Assembly (NCBI GenBank): GCA_964581165.1
Contig: CAZOMM010000015.1
Location: forward strand, 1 to 32,186
Direction of reading: 5' to 3'
Length of the DNA: 32,186 bases
Source of the DNA: CAZPAN01 sp964581165
Lineage (GTDB): Bacteria; Actinomycetota; Coriobacteriia; Coriobacteriales; CADBOM01
The notes beneath the pieces were generated by a model. It was not told the DNA's origin, made no database searches, and was given only the letters and a program-made list of their open reading frames with translations. Below are positions 13,810 through 21,035 of this stretch, piece after piece (the stretch's first letter is position 1; each line of letters starts with the position of its first letter). The position numbers and the translations under genes are program-made.

Positions 13810-16116
13810 ATGAATATGACTATTAGCAAAAAGCTTGCTTGTACTGTGCTTTCGGCGTTACTGGTATTGGGAATGTCTCCTCTTGGCTTTGCTGCCGAGA
13901 TACAAGACTCAGAAACAGGTTCACAAACAGTGAATGCTTTGCAAATCACTGGCGAAGAAATTGCCGAGCTTATGGCAGCTATGTATGCCTCTGCTGAGGC
14001 CGATGATGTAGATCTATCTACAGACGATGCTACAAGCAGTGATGACTCGGATTCTAGCTCTCAGGCAGACTCACAAACGTCCACATCAGCTACCACTGAG
14101 ACACAACAGACGCAACAGACACAAGAGTCCCAACAGACACAAGAGGCGCAAGACTCAAAAGCAGATTCTCAATCAGCGGATGTCTCGCAAATCACTGACG
14201 AAGAAATTGCCGAGGCTGTGGATGCTATGTATGCCTCTGCTGAGGCCAACGATGTAGATCTATCTGCAGACGATGCCACAAGCAGTGATGACTCGGATTC
14301 TAGCTCTCAGACAGATTCGCAAATGTTCACATTAAATATCAGTGATATGAGAGATTTAACAGGGATCATAGAGTTTTCGGGTTCTACTAGATATCAGACG
14401 GCTGCTCTAGAGGCTTTGTATGCCTGCGACAGCTCTGAGTATGTAATTATTGCAAGCGGCCAGAGCTTTCCCGATGCCCTTTCTGCTGTATCGCTTGCAG
14501 GCGCTCTATCGTGTCCAATATTGCTAACTCCTACGGATTCACTTTCGCAATACGCAGCAGATGCAATCGAGACCCTTGGCTCAACTGAGATCATTATTGT
14601 TGGTGGAGATGCGGTTGTCTCAAACGAAGTTGCTGATGAACTTGCCGAATACGGGAATGTTGAAAGGCTTTATGGCGACACTAGGTTTCTCACCCAGATG
14701 GCAATTTACAACTATGGACTAGAGGCCGATCTTTGGAACACTGGATTTGCCATTGTTGCTACTGGTTATTCATTTGCCGATGCACTTTCGGCGGCTCCGC
14801 TTGCGTACAATCTGGCTGCGCCGATCTTTCTAACCGACTCAGATGGATCACTTACTAAAGAAGCTGCTGTTGCTCTGCTTAGCACAAACACGATAACTGA
14901 TGCTTTGGTTGTTGGTGGAGATGCCGTAGTTAACGAGCGCACTGTTGGCATATTAGAAGGTGTCACACTTTTAGGAGGCGGATCCTACAACGTAACTAGG
15001 GTCTATGGCGATAATCGTTATGAGACTTCGATCGATCTTGCTAATTGGGCCGTTGATAATGGCTATTTGGAGTGGAATAAGGTGGCTTTTGCAACTGGAA
15101 CTTCTCCTTGGGATGCACTTGCTGGCAGTGCGATTCAGGGCAATGATGGTTCCGTGTTGCTTCTTGTAAGCGATTCAAATCACAAATCTGTTTATAACGT
15201 TCCGCAAACTGGAGTCGACACGGTTAAGTTCTTTGGTGGAACCGCTGCTGTGAGTCAAGATATTCGAGACATGGTAACCAATCGTACTGGTATTACAAAT
15301 GTTGTTAATGTTGCCACCAATATTGTCTACCAGGTTTATTCAATATCTCTTTCGACCATGGTTGATCTTGAATACGCGCAGTATAGTGAGTCGGGCAGTA
15401 GCTATACACGCGATGAGATTTATGCCGCTGTAGATCCCAGTGGGTACTCAGCTGGCGATTCGGGTTTCTATCAGTTTGCAGTTCTATCTAACGGATACTC
15501 CGGGATGACTGCTAGTCAGCTTAATGCCTTTATAGATGCTATGTGCACAACTTCTGAGCAGTCTTATGGGGTAACAAGTATTCTTAGAGGAACAGGTCAG
15601 TACTTTATAGATGCTGCTAAGACCTATGGGATAAATGAGGTTTATCTGCTTGCTCATGCGGCACTCGAGACTGGCTGGGGTTGTTCTACTTTGGCTCAAG
15701 GTTACGTGTATGACGGAAGCACTGTAGATTCTAGTGGAAATTCCTATGCGGCTGGCACCTATTACAATTTCTTTGGAATTGGCGCTTATGACAGCTCGCC
15801 TTTATCTGGTGGTAGGCTGATGGCATTACGAAATGGCTGGAATAGCGTGAGCGCAGCTATTTTGGGCGGAGCATCTTGGATAAATACAAATTACATAAAT
15901 CGCTCTTCTTCGGATGCATCGGGTGCTCAAAATACGCTTTACAAGATGAAATGGGATGTTAATCGAGCTGTATCTCAGGGCTCTGTGTGGCATCAGTATG
16001 CAACCTCTTTAACTTGGGCTAGCTCAATTGCTAGTATCATGTCCAATTATTACAGCTATATCGGACTTACTTATAGGGGCACTGGGCTTACATTTGAGGT
16101 TCCACGTTATCAGTGA
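13810..16116 (+). CDS. Cell-wall-binding glucosaminidase (autolysin) with three CWB2 repeats
   Basis: 768 residues. Signal peptide at 1-29. A low-complexity region carries a duplicated block of about 47 residues (ITxEEIAE...DSSSQ), with a Gln/Thr-rich spacer between the copies. Three CWB2 (PF04122-type) repeats span about 180-500, each with an 'IIVGGDAVV'-like core and a 'YGDxRYET'-like start; they bind wall polymers. A C-terminal glucosaminidase domain (about 575-768) has Glu620 in 'AALETGWG' as the likely catalytic acid and would cut GlcNAc-MurNAc bonds. AAGGAGG lies seven bases before the ATG. CWB2 repeats here precede the enzyme, whereas in the two giant proteins downstream they are C-terminal. 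Probable role in wall turnover or cell separation. Confidence 0.93.
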   Translation: MNMTISKKLACTVLSALLVLGMSPLGFAAEIQDSETGSQTVNALQITGEEIAELMAAMYASAEADDVDLSTDDATSSDDSDSSSQADSQTSTSATTETQQTQQTQESQQTQEAQDSKADSQSADVSQITDEEIAEAVDAMYASAEANDVDLSADDATSSDDSDSSSQTDSQMFTLNISDMRDLTGIIEFSGSTRYQTAALEALYACDSSEYVIIASGQSFPDALSAVSLAGALSCPILLTPTDSLSQYAADAIETLGSTEIIIVGGDAVVSNEVADELAEYGNVERLYGDTRFLTQMAIYNYGLEADLWNTGFAIVATGYSFADALSAAPLAYNLAAPIFLTDSDGSLTKEAAVALLSTNTITDALVVGGDAVVNERTVGILEGVTLLGGGSYNVTRVYGDNRYETSIDLANWAVDNGYLEWNKVAFATGTSPWDALAGSAIQGNDGSVLLLVSDSNHKSVYNVPQTGVDTVKFFGGTAAVSQDIRDMVTNRTGITNVVNVATNIVYQVYSISLSTMVDLEYAQYSESGSSYTRDEIYAAVDPSGYSAGDSGFYQFAVLSNGYSGMTASQLNAFIDAMCTTSEQSYGVTSILRGTGQYFIDAAKTYGINEVYLLAHAALETGWGCSTLAQGYVYDGSTVDSSGNSYAAGTYYNFFGIGAYDSSPLSGGRLMALRNGWNSVSAAILGGASWINTNYINRSSSDASGAQNTLYKMKWDVNRAVSQGSVWHQYATSLTWASSIASIMSNYYSYIGLTYRGTGLTFEVPRYQ
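13941..14326 (+). repeat. Duplicated 140-nt coding block in the autolysin gene
   Basis: 13941-14080 and 14187-14326 are near-identical and 246 bases (82 codons) apart. Between them lies a short CAACAGACACAAGAG-type tandem stretch encoding Thr/Gln repeats. Confidence 0.85.
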
Positions 16117-16120
16117 ATTT

Positions 16121-16246
16121 GAGTTTCTGGGCTTTTGAGCGCCCGGACTCTCGAGTTTTTGAGTACCCGGATTTCCGAGCGCCCGGACTCCCGAGTTCCG
16201 ACTTCTAAGCTCCCAAGCTTTTGAGCGCCCGGACTCCCGAGTTTCA
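16121..16246. repeat. 8-nt array with higher-order structure after the autolysin stop
   Basis: From 16121 the sequence divides into 8-base blocks, mostly GAGnnnnn or GGAnnnCC types. The pair GAGCGCCC-GGACTCYC recurs at 16137, 16177 and 16223, each time followed by GAGTTnnn. This gives superunits of about 32, 40 and 46 bases. It starts four bases after the stop codon and ends just before the terminator. Confidence 0.75.
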
Positions 16247-16261
16247 AGACATAAACCTTAC

Positions 16262-16294
16262 AAAAAAGGCACCCAAAACGGGTGCCTTTTTTTT
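16262..16294 (+). terminator. Strong rho-independent terminator after the autolysin gene
   Basis: GGCACCC (16268-16274) and GGGTGCC (16280-16286) pair around AAAAC and are followed by eight T residues. Six A residues precede the stem and can extend it, so it may also act on the opposite strand. Confidence 0.93.
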
Positions 16295-16384
16295 GGTGGT
16301 GGGGAAATGATGGGGATAAACACCTTTTTTAAATATTATTTTGCTCTTAATATATTCCGAATAAAGAAGATTTCTTAATGAATC

Positions 16385-16445
16385 GCTTCACAATTAAGAA
16401 GCTTCACAATTACTATACATTCTTGCTATTTCTTCTTTTGTGAAG
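16385..16445. promoter_or_regulatory. CTTCACAA repeats upstream of the ABC importer
   Basis: GCTTCACAATTA occurs exactly at 16385-16396 and 16401-16412, 16 bases apart. The reverse complement TTGTGAAG follows at 16438-16445. A TATACA segment near 16413-16418 could be a -10 box between them. The set resembles an operator for the importer operon. It is not a classical Fur or DtxR box. Confidence 0.4.
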
Positions 16446-16494
16446 GCCTTGCTTTTGCATTGGGGTTTAGGAGAGATTAGAAGTTGGGGGAACT

Positions 16495-17565
16495 GTGAAC
16501 GAGCCTGTAGAGGTATTACAAGAGCGGGCAAATAAGATCTTTGGACGCAAAGTTCCTGTTTGGGTCAAGGTCTTACTTGTTGTGGCTCTAATACTTACTA
16601 TGGTTATCTCCTTTGCTCTTGGACAGTACAATCTCTCACCCATGGAGCTGATTGAGGGTATACACAGGCATTTTGCTGATCCTGCTTCGATTGCAGCAGA
16701 CCCGAGTCTCAAAAGCATCGATAACGTAATTTTTAAAATTCGCTTTCCAAGAATATGTCTAGTTGTGCTAGTTGGTGCAGCTCTAGCTGTGGCAGGTGCC
16801 TCGTATCAGGGAATGTTTAAAAACCCTTTGGTGTCTCCCGATATTCTCGGAGCTTCTTCTGGTGCAAGTTTGGGAGCCTGTCTTGCACTGCTTCTCAATA
16901 TGCCCAACTATATAATTCAGCTTATGGCCTTTGCAGGTGGAATGATTGCAGTTGGCCTAGCTGTTGGCATTAACAAGTTTGTTCGTAGCGATCCAATTTT
17001 AGGTTTGGTGCTCGGCGGCATTTTGGTTTCTTCGTTGTTTGAATCGGGGACATCTTTGGTAAAGCTTGTGGCCGATGCCCAAGACCAGCTTCCGGCCATT
17101 ACTTTTTGGCTCATGGGGAGCTTTAACACTGTTAATAACAGCCAGCTTATCGCGGCAATAATTCCCATGATTGCGGGCTTTTTGATACTGATCCTTGCGA
17201 GCTGGCAGCTAAATGTACTTTCTTTTGGTGACGAAGAAGCCCGTGCCTTGGGTGTTAACACCCGCCGTACACGCATCATTGTTATCTTTGCATCGACTCT
17301 TCTTACATCAGTTTCGGTTGCTGTGGCTGGAATTGTGGGCTGGATCGGTCTGGTTATTCCGCATTTAGCGCGTGCAATCGTAGGTCCAAATTACAAGGTT
17401 TTACTCCCAACATCTATGTTTGTGGGCGGCATCTATTTGCTCATAATCGATAATTTCTCACGACTTCTTACAACAACAGAAATTCCAATAGGAATTCTTA
17501 CAGCAATTGTTGGTGTTCCATTCTTTATCTTTATATTCAAGCAGAATATGAGGGGGTGGAACTAA
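16495..17565 (+). CDS. FecCD-family ABC importer permease
   Basis: 356 residues with a first membrane segment near 25-45 and many others, as in the BtuC/FecCD family that imports ferric siderophores, heme or cobamides. Family blocks seen: 'RFPRICLVVLVGAALAVAGASYQGMFKNPLVSPDILGASSGASLGA' spread over about 83-128 and 'GWIGLVIPHLARAIVGPNYKVLLP' in the C-terminal half; the latter faces the ATPase. Start is GTG at 16495. The purine-rich GGGGG upstream is a weak ribosome site, and a better one (TAGGAG) lies farther away. The stop overlaps the ATPase start by one base. Confidence 0.93.
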   Translation: MNEPVEVLQERANKIFGRKVPVWVKVLLVVALILTMVISFALGQYNLSPMELIEGIHRHFADPASIAADPSLKSIDNVIFKIRFPRICLVVLVGAALAVAGASYQGMFKNPLVSPDILGASSGASLGACLALLLNMPNYIIQLMAFAGGMIAVGLAVGINKFVRSDPILGLVLGGILVSSLFESGTSLVKLVADAQDQLPAITFWLMGSFNTVNNSQLIAAIIPMIAGFLILILASWQLNVLSFGDEEARALGVNTRRTRIIVIFASTLLTSVSVAVAGIVGWIGLVIPHLARAIVGPNYKVLLPTSMFVGGIYLLIIDNFSRLLTTTEIPIGILTAIVGVPFFIFIFKQNMRGWN

Positions 17566-17648
17566 TGTCGCAGCCAAGGTCGTCGCAACAAGCAGTGTCG
17601 CCGCAAGCAATGCCGCAAGCAACGTCATCGCAGCCAATGTCGCTGCAG
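17565..17648 (+). repeat. 15-nt tandem array containing the start codon of the ABC ATPase
   Basis: Blocks resembling ATGTCGCMGCAAGCA repeat from 17565 to about 17648: ATGTCGCAGCCAAGG, TCGTCGCAACAAGCA, GTGTCGCCGCAAGCA, ATGCCGCAAGCA, ACGTCATCGCAGCCA, ATGTCGCTGCAG. Lengths are 15 or 12, all in frame. Several copies carry ATG or GTG, so each could once have been the start. Confidence 0.75.
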
Positions 17649-18413
17649 GTTAAAGATCTCCATGCTGGATATGGCAAAACAGAAATTGTTCATGGTGTTT
17701 CTTTTGAGGCTAAAAAAGGGGAGTTTACCTGCATCATTGGAGGAAATGGTTGCGGCAAAACAACAATGCTCAAAAGCATTTTGGGCCTGCTAAAGCCTAT
17801 GTCTGGCAGCGTTTTAGTGGATGGCAAAAACACCACTTCTATGAGCGAAAAAGAGCGCGCCCAAAAGTTTGCCTACATACCTCAGGCTCACACTCCGCCT
17901 TTCCCATTTTCTGTTGCAGACGTAGTGATTATGGGAAGAACTCCTTATATAAATCGGCTAGCTGTGGTTTCTGATGAGGATCGAAGAATTGGATATGCGG
18001 CAATTTCGGAATTGGGTATCGAAAACATTGCCAATAAGGTCTACACCGAGCTTTCTGGTGGTCAGCAGCAGCTGGTATTGATTGCCCGAGCCCTAGCTCA
18101 AGAACCCGATTTTTTGATTATGGATGAGCCAACTGCTTCTTTGGATTTTGGAAACCAGCAGATGGTTCTAAACAGGATGAAGGGACTTTCGCAGCGAGGA
18201 ACCGGTGTGATTATGGTTACCCACGATCCCGATCACGCTCTTTTTTGTGCTGATCGTGTGATGGCCATGGATGAGGGAAAGATCATCGGCGATGGAAGTC
18301 CAGAAGAGGTTATGACAAACGAGTGCTTGCAAGAGATTTATGGCACCTGTGCACGTATTGTCGAAGTAGAGATAGAACCCGGTGTGCGAACTAGAGTTTG
18401 CGTGCCCGTGTGA
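17565..18413 (+). CDS. ABC importer ATP-binding protein (FecE/BtuD type)
   Basis: 282 residues from ATG at 17565, with GGGGGTGG just upstream. Walker A is GGNGCGKTT, the signature is LSGGQQQL, Walker B is 'FLIMDEPT', and the switch His is in 'VTHD'. All are intact. It hydrolyses ATP to drive the FecCD permease. The first 26 residues are a Gln/Ser/Pro-rich leader absent from the family and encoded by a 15-base tandem array. The ancestral protein may have started at the last copy, 'MSLQVKDLHAGYG', near 17638. Stop-start overlap with the permease indicates coupling. Confidence 0.93.
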   Translation: MSQPRSSQQAVSPQAMPQATSSQPMSLQVKDLHAGYGKTEIVHGVSFEAKKGEFTCIIGGNGCGKTTMLKSILGLLKPMSGSVLVDGKNTTSMSEKERAQKFAYIPQAHTPPFPFSVADVVIMGRTPYINRLAVVSDEDRRIGYAAISELGIENIANKVYTELSGGQQQLVLIARALAQEPDFLIMDEPTASLDFGNQQMVLNRMKGLSQRGTGVIMVTHDPDHALFCADRVMAMDEGKIIGDGSPEEVMTNECLQEIYGTCARIVEVEIEPGVRTRVCVPV

Positions 18414-18440
18414 TACGACTGGGAGGATGCGCGGCTTGCA

Positions 18441-18554
18441 GGTACGCACGAGTTTACAGGACGCGCGGCCCAGAGGAAGACGTGCAAGCTAGAAAGCGCG
18501 TAGGCTAGGGGACGCGAGGCCTAGAGGATGTATGAGTTGGAGGACGTATGAGTT
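18441..18554 (+). repeat. 16-nt array built from the ribosome site and start codon of the binding-protein gene
   Basis: Units at 18491-18506, 18507-18522, 18523-18538 and 18539-18554 are exactly 16 bases. The last two read AGAGGATGTATGAGTT and GGAGGACGTATGAGTT. The final copy is the true ribosome site plus ATG. Earlier copies (from about 18441) are decayed, with one of 18 bases. Sixteen is not a multiple of three, so copies are out of frame with each other. Confidence 0.88.
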
Positions 18555-18564
18555 ACAAGATTAG
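18532..18564 (+). CDS. Putative decoy upstream ORF (10 codons)
   Basis: The penultimate 16-base unit has its own AGAGG and ATG, 16 bases before the true start. Read from there, the frame is ATG to TAG, encoding MSWRTYELQD and overlapping the real start in the +1 frame. If used, it would compete with or couple to translation of the binding protein. It may equally be an unused by-product of the repeat. Confidence 0.3.
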   Translation: MSWRTYELQD

Positions 18565-19678
18565 CAGAAGACAATTTAGCGGCTTGGCCGGCGCTGCTGC
18601 CCTAGGTTCGCTTTCTTTTGCAACGCCGCTGCTAAGTGCTTGTCGCTCCGAGGCAGGAGATGCTCTGTTTCGCGGGCAGCGGACTATCGTAGACGATGCC
18701 GGACGCGAACTAACGATACCTACGCCCTCTGCTTTAGAGAAGGTTTTCTTTACCTCGTCTCTAGCTCAGGTTTTTGTGATGACTCTTGCTCCCGATCTAA
18801 TAGGAGCCGTTTGTTCTGAGTACTCCAATTTGGATCTGCAATATCTTCCCGAGGAGATGCAGGGGCTGATAAATCTTGGCAACATGGAATCCAACACCAT
18901 GGATTTAGAGGCTGTGATGGCCAATGATATTCAGCTTATTTTCTCGATTTCTTCGATTGAGCTTACCGAGGCCAATATTTCTGAGGCCATTGATATTCAA
19001 AACCAAACCGGGATTCCGGTGGTGCTTATAGATGGCTCATTCGAAAAGATCAATCAGGCTTATACGACCTTGGGAGACATTCTTGGACGCGAGGAAAAGG
19101 CGGCTGAGCTTTCTGCTTGGTGCGAGGATGCCTACCAGGCTGTGACCTCTGCTGTTGGCGGTCTTGCAGAAGACGAGAAGGTGCCTCTTTACTATGCAGA
19201 AGGCCCCTTGGGTTTGCAAACAGAGCCGGCTTCGAGCCAGCATGCGCTTACCTTTGTTGTGGCCGGAGCCAATGTAGTTGCCGATGTTGAGCTACTTGAT
19301 GATGCTGGTATGGCAGATGTCTCGCTTGAGTCTGTAATCGCTTGGGATCCCGAGGTAATTGTTGCCTGGGACGAGGATCTTAGAAGTGGTGCCGATAACC
19401 ACATTCGAACAAGTGACGACTGGTCTTCTATACGCGCAGTGCGCAACGGGCGCGTTTACACAATGCCAAATACCCCAATTGCCTGGGTGGATAGACCCAT
19501 GGCTTGCAATCGCTATCTGGGTATTCAGTGGGTTGCCAACATGCTTTATCCCGATCTTTACGACGTGGACATGGTCGAGATTGGTCGGGATTTTTACTCG
19601 CTATTTCTTGGTGCAGATGTATCAGAGGAGGAGATGATTGGATTTTTAGGTAATAGCTATCCTCCCTATTCGGGATAG
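18548..19678 (+). CDS. ABC importer substrate-binding lipoprotein (siderophore/heme/cobamide type)
   Basis: 376 residues. The N-terminus has a twin-arginine motif SRRQF (6-10) and a lipobox ending at Cys32 ('LLSAC'), so it is probably exported folded by Tat and lipid-anchored. The rest is a Peripla_BP_2 (FecB/BtuF-type) clamp protein, with an early 'RTIVDDAGRELTIP' strand and a late 'NGRVYTMPNTPIAW...RPMA' block typical of the family. It delivers ligand to the upstream permease and ATPase. The ligand is not fixed by sequence. A 134-base gap with a 16-base array separates it from the ATPase. It lies in the same strand block as the ExbB-like genes. Confidence 0.93.
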   Translation: MSYKISRRQFSGLAGAAALGSLSFATPLLSACRSEAGDALFRGQRTIVDDAGRELTIPTPSALEKVFFTSSLAQVFVMTLAPDLIGAVCSEYSNLDLQYLPEEMQGLINLGNMESNTMDLEAVMANDIQLIFSISSIELTEANISEAIDIQNQTGIPVVLIDGSFEKINQAYTTLGDILGREEKAAELSAWCEDAYQAVTSAVGGLAEDEKVPLYYAEGPLGLQTEPASSQHALTFVVAGANVVADVELLDDAGMADVSLESVIAWDPEVIVAWDEDLRSGADNHIRTSDDWSSIRAVRNGRVYTMPNTPIAWVDRPMACNRYLGIQWVANMLYPDLYDVDMVEIGRDFYSLFLGADVSEEEMIGFLGNSYPPYSG

Positions 19679-19690
19679 CGCGCCTTTAAG

Positions 19691-19848
19691 GGAGTTTGCA
19701 GCTACAGCAGCTACTGGGACTAGCAGTTGTTGCGGTTCGTAGCTGTTAGGGAGTTTGCAGTTGCTGGGACTCGCGGAGTTTGCAGCCGTTGGGAAGTTTG
19801 CAGCTACAGCGGCTACTGGGACTCGCAGCAGCTGCTAAGGGAGCAAAA
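19691..19848. repeat. Tandem array with GGAGTTTGCAG core before the ExbB-like gene
   Basis: The core GGAGTTTGCAG occurs at 19691, 19750 and 19775, with a variant at 19792. A longer block of about 30 bases (TTTGCAGCTACAGC then GGCTACTGGGACT-like) is shared between 19695 and 19797. Unit lengths are irregular (about 59, 25, 17), suggesting duplications of different sizes. It begins about 12 bases after the binding-protein stop. Confidence 0.7.
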
Positions 19849-19868
19849 GTTGTAGAAAGGTAAGTTGG

Positions 19869-20696
19869 ATGGAATTACTTGCACAGACATATGTTCATGA
19901 TGTGCTGCATATCATTGCACAGGCACTGATGGTTCCCACTTTGGTAGTGCTCATTTTGCTTATTGTCTACATGCTTTGGACTATTGGTTCGGTGCTTGTT
20001 GAGGCAATAACAGAACGTAGGCACTTCAAAATACACATGGGTTCATTTATTAATAGCATCGAGCAAGCCCATCCCGATCAGTTGCCCGAGGTTGTTTCGG
20101 ACTCCAATCTGCTTGCCTGGCAAAAACGCTCCCTGCTTCGTTTGTGGGATCATCGCTGCCTAGATGTGGAATCTCACCTTGCTCTTGGTAAGCGCATTAT
20201 CGAAGAACAAGAATCCCGCAGGTTTCTACGAATCGATATCAATTCCACAATTTCTCGAATTGCTCCGCAGCTCGGTCTCATGGCTACCTTAATTCCGCTT
20301 GGTCCTGGAATTGTTGCGCTAAGCGATGGTGATACAGCAACACTTTCGTCTTCGTTACTAGTGGCATTTGATGCCACCGTAGCTGGACTTTTGGTATCTG
20401 CAATTTCGTTTGTAGTCTCGAGAATCAGAAGAACTTGGTACAACGACTATATGTCGGCACTAGAAGCCAGTTGCACCGCAATTCTCGAAAAAGTTGACGA
20501 GATGCGCCGTGCCGGAGATATCGACATCGACTCACCCTCGGACCATGCATCCGCCTTTCCCGATCCTCACGAAGAGCGCGATTTAGAGAGGGTTCGCAAG
20601 TGGAAGGCACGCAAGGCTGCTAGGTCGCGTGCTCGTTCTAACAGAGGTTCCAGTAGGGAATCCTCCAGTAGGGATGAGGGGAGGAGATTTAATTGA
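19869..20696 (+). CDS. MotA/TolQ/ExbB-like proton channel protein
   Basis: 275 residues with three membrane segments, at about 17-45, 132-152 and 163-184, and a large cytoplasmic part between the first and second. 'APQLGLMATLIPLGPGI' and 'LLVAFDATVAGLLVSAI' match the paired helices of the ExbB/TolQ/MotA family, which turn proton flow into mechanical work. The C-terminal 50 residues are charged and Arg/Ser-rich. They include a 15-base tandem pair (20649-20678) that directly precedes the next gene's ribosome site. Start ATG has GAAAGG upstream. The stop overlaps the TTG start of the DUF2149 gene, so the two are co-translated. Confidence 0.9.
   Translation: MELLAQTYVHDVLHIIAQALMVPTLVVLILLIVYMLWTIGSVLVEAITERRHFKIHMGSFINSIEQAHPDQLPEVVSDSNLLAWQKRSLLRLWDHRCLDVESHLALGKRIIEEQESRRFLRIDINSTISRIAPQLGLMATLIPLGPGIVALSDGDTATLSSSLLVAFDATVAGLLVSAISFVVSRIRRTWYNDYMSALEASCTAILEKVDEMRRAGDIDIDSPSDHASAFPDPHEERDLERVRKWKARKAARSRARSNRGSSRESSSRDEGRRFN
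20649..20678 (+). repeat. 15-nt tandem pair at the end of the ExbB-like gene
   Basis: TCCAGTAGGGAATCC (20649-20663) is followed by TCCAGTAGGGATGAG (20664-20678). In frame, it encodes Ser/Arg-rich repeats. Confidence 0.6.
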
Positions 20697-21028
20697 TAGG
20701 AGGCAATCTTGGCGGCAGGCTTTCTTCGAGTAGCTTTAGAAAGCCTAGAGAAGAAGAGGAGCTGGATCCGTCTTCGGGATTGGTTAATTTGGCCGACTGT
20801 ATGTTAGTGCTTGCAGCGGGTCTTATGGTGGCACTTGTAGGTGCCTGGAACATCGATATCTCGTCTCCCACAAAGGTAGAAATACAAGATGGCACCGAGG
20901 TCTATGACGTTGAAAACTCAGAGGATCTGCCGGGCAGTGGAACTGGGGAGTATATAGACAGGGGCAGGGTCTATCAGGATCCAGAAACTGGTCAACTCTA
21001 TATGGTGAGTCCTTCTGGAGAGGAGTGA
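20693..21028 (+). CDS. DUF2149 protein, probable ExbD-like partner
   Basis: 111 residues, recognised by 'LDPSSGLVNLADCMLVLAAGLMVAL' spread over residues 25-48, the DUF2149 pattern. One membrane segment (33-51) has an acidic residue, Asp35, near its start, as ExbD/TolR/MotB do for proton passage. An outer region has 'DPETGQLYMVSP'. The start is TTG at 20693, supported by GAGGAG seven bases upstream and a TTGA overlap with the previous stop. In archaea and anaerobes DUF2149 genes sit beside ExbB-like genes, often near metal or tetrapyrrole functions. It ends eight bases before the surface-protein gene, so the three are one unit. Confidence 0.87.
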   Translation: MIGGNLGGRLSSSSFRKPREEEELDPSSGLVNLADCMLVLAAGLMVALVGAWNIDISSPTKVEIQDGTEVYDVENSEDLPGSGTGEYIDRGRVYQDPETGQLYMVSPSGEE

Positions 21029-21035
21029 ACAAACC

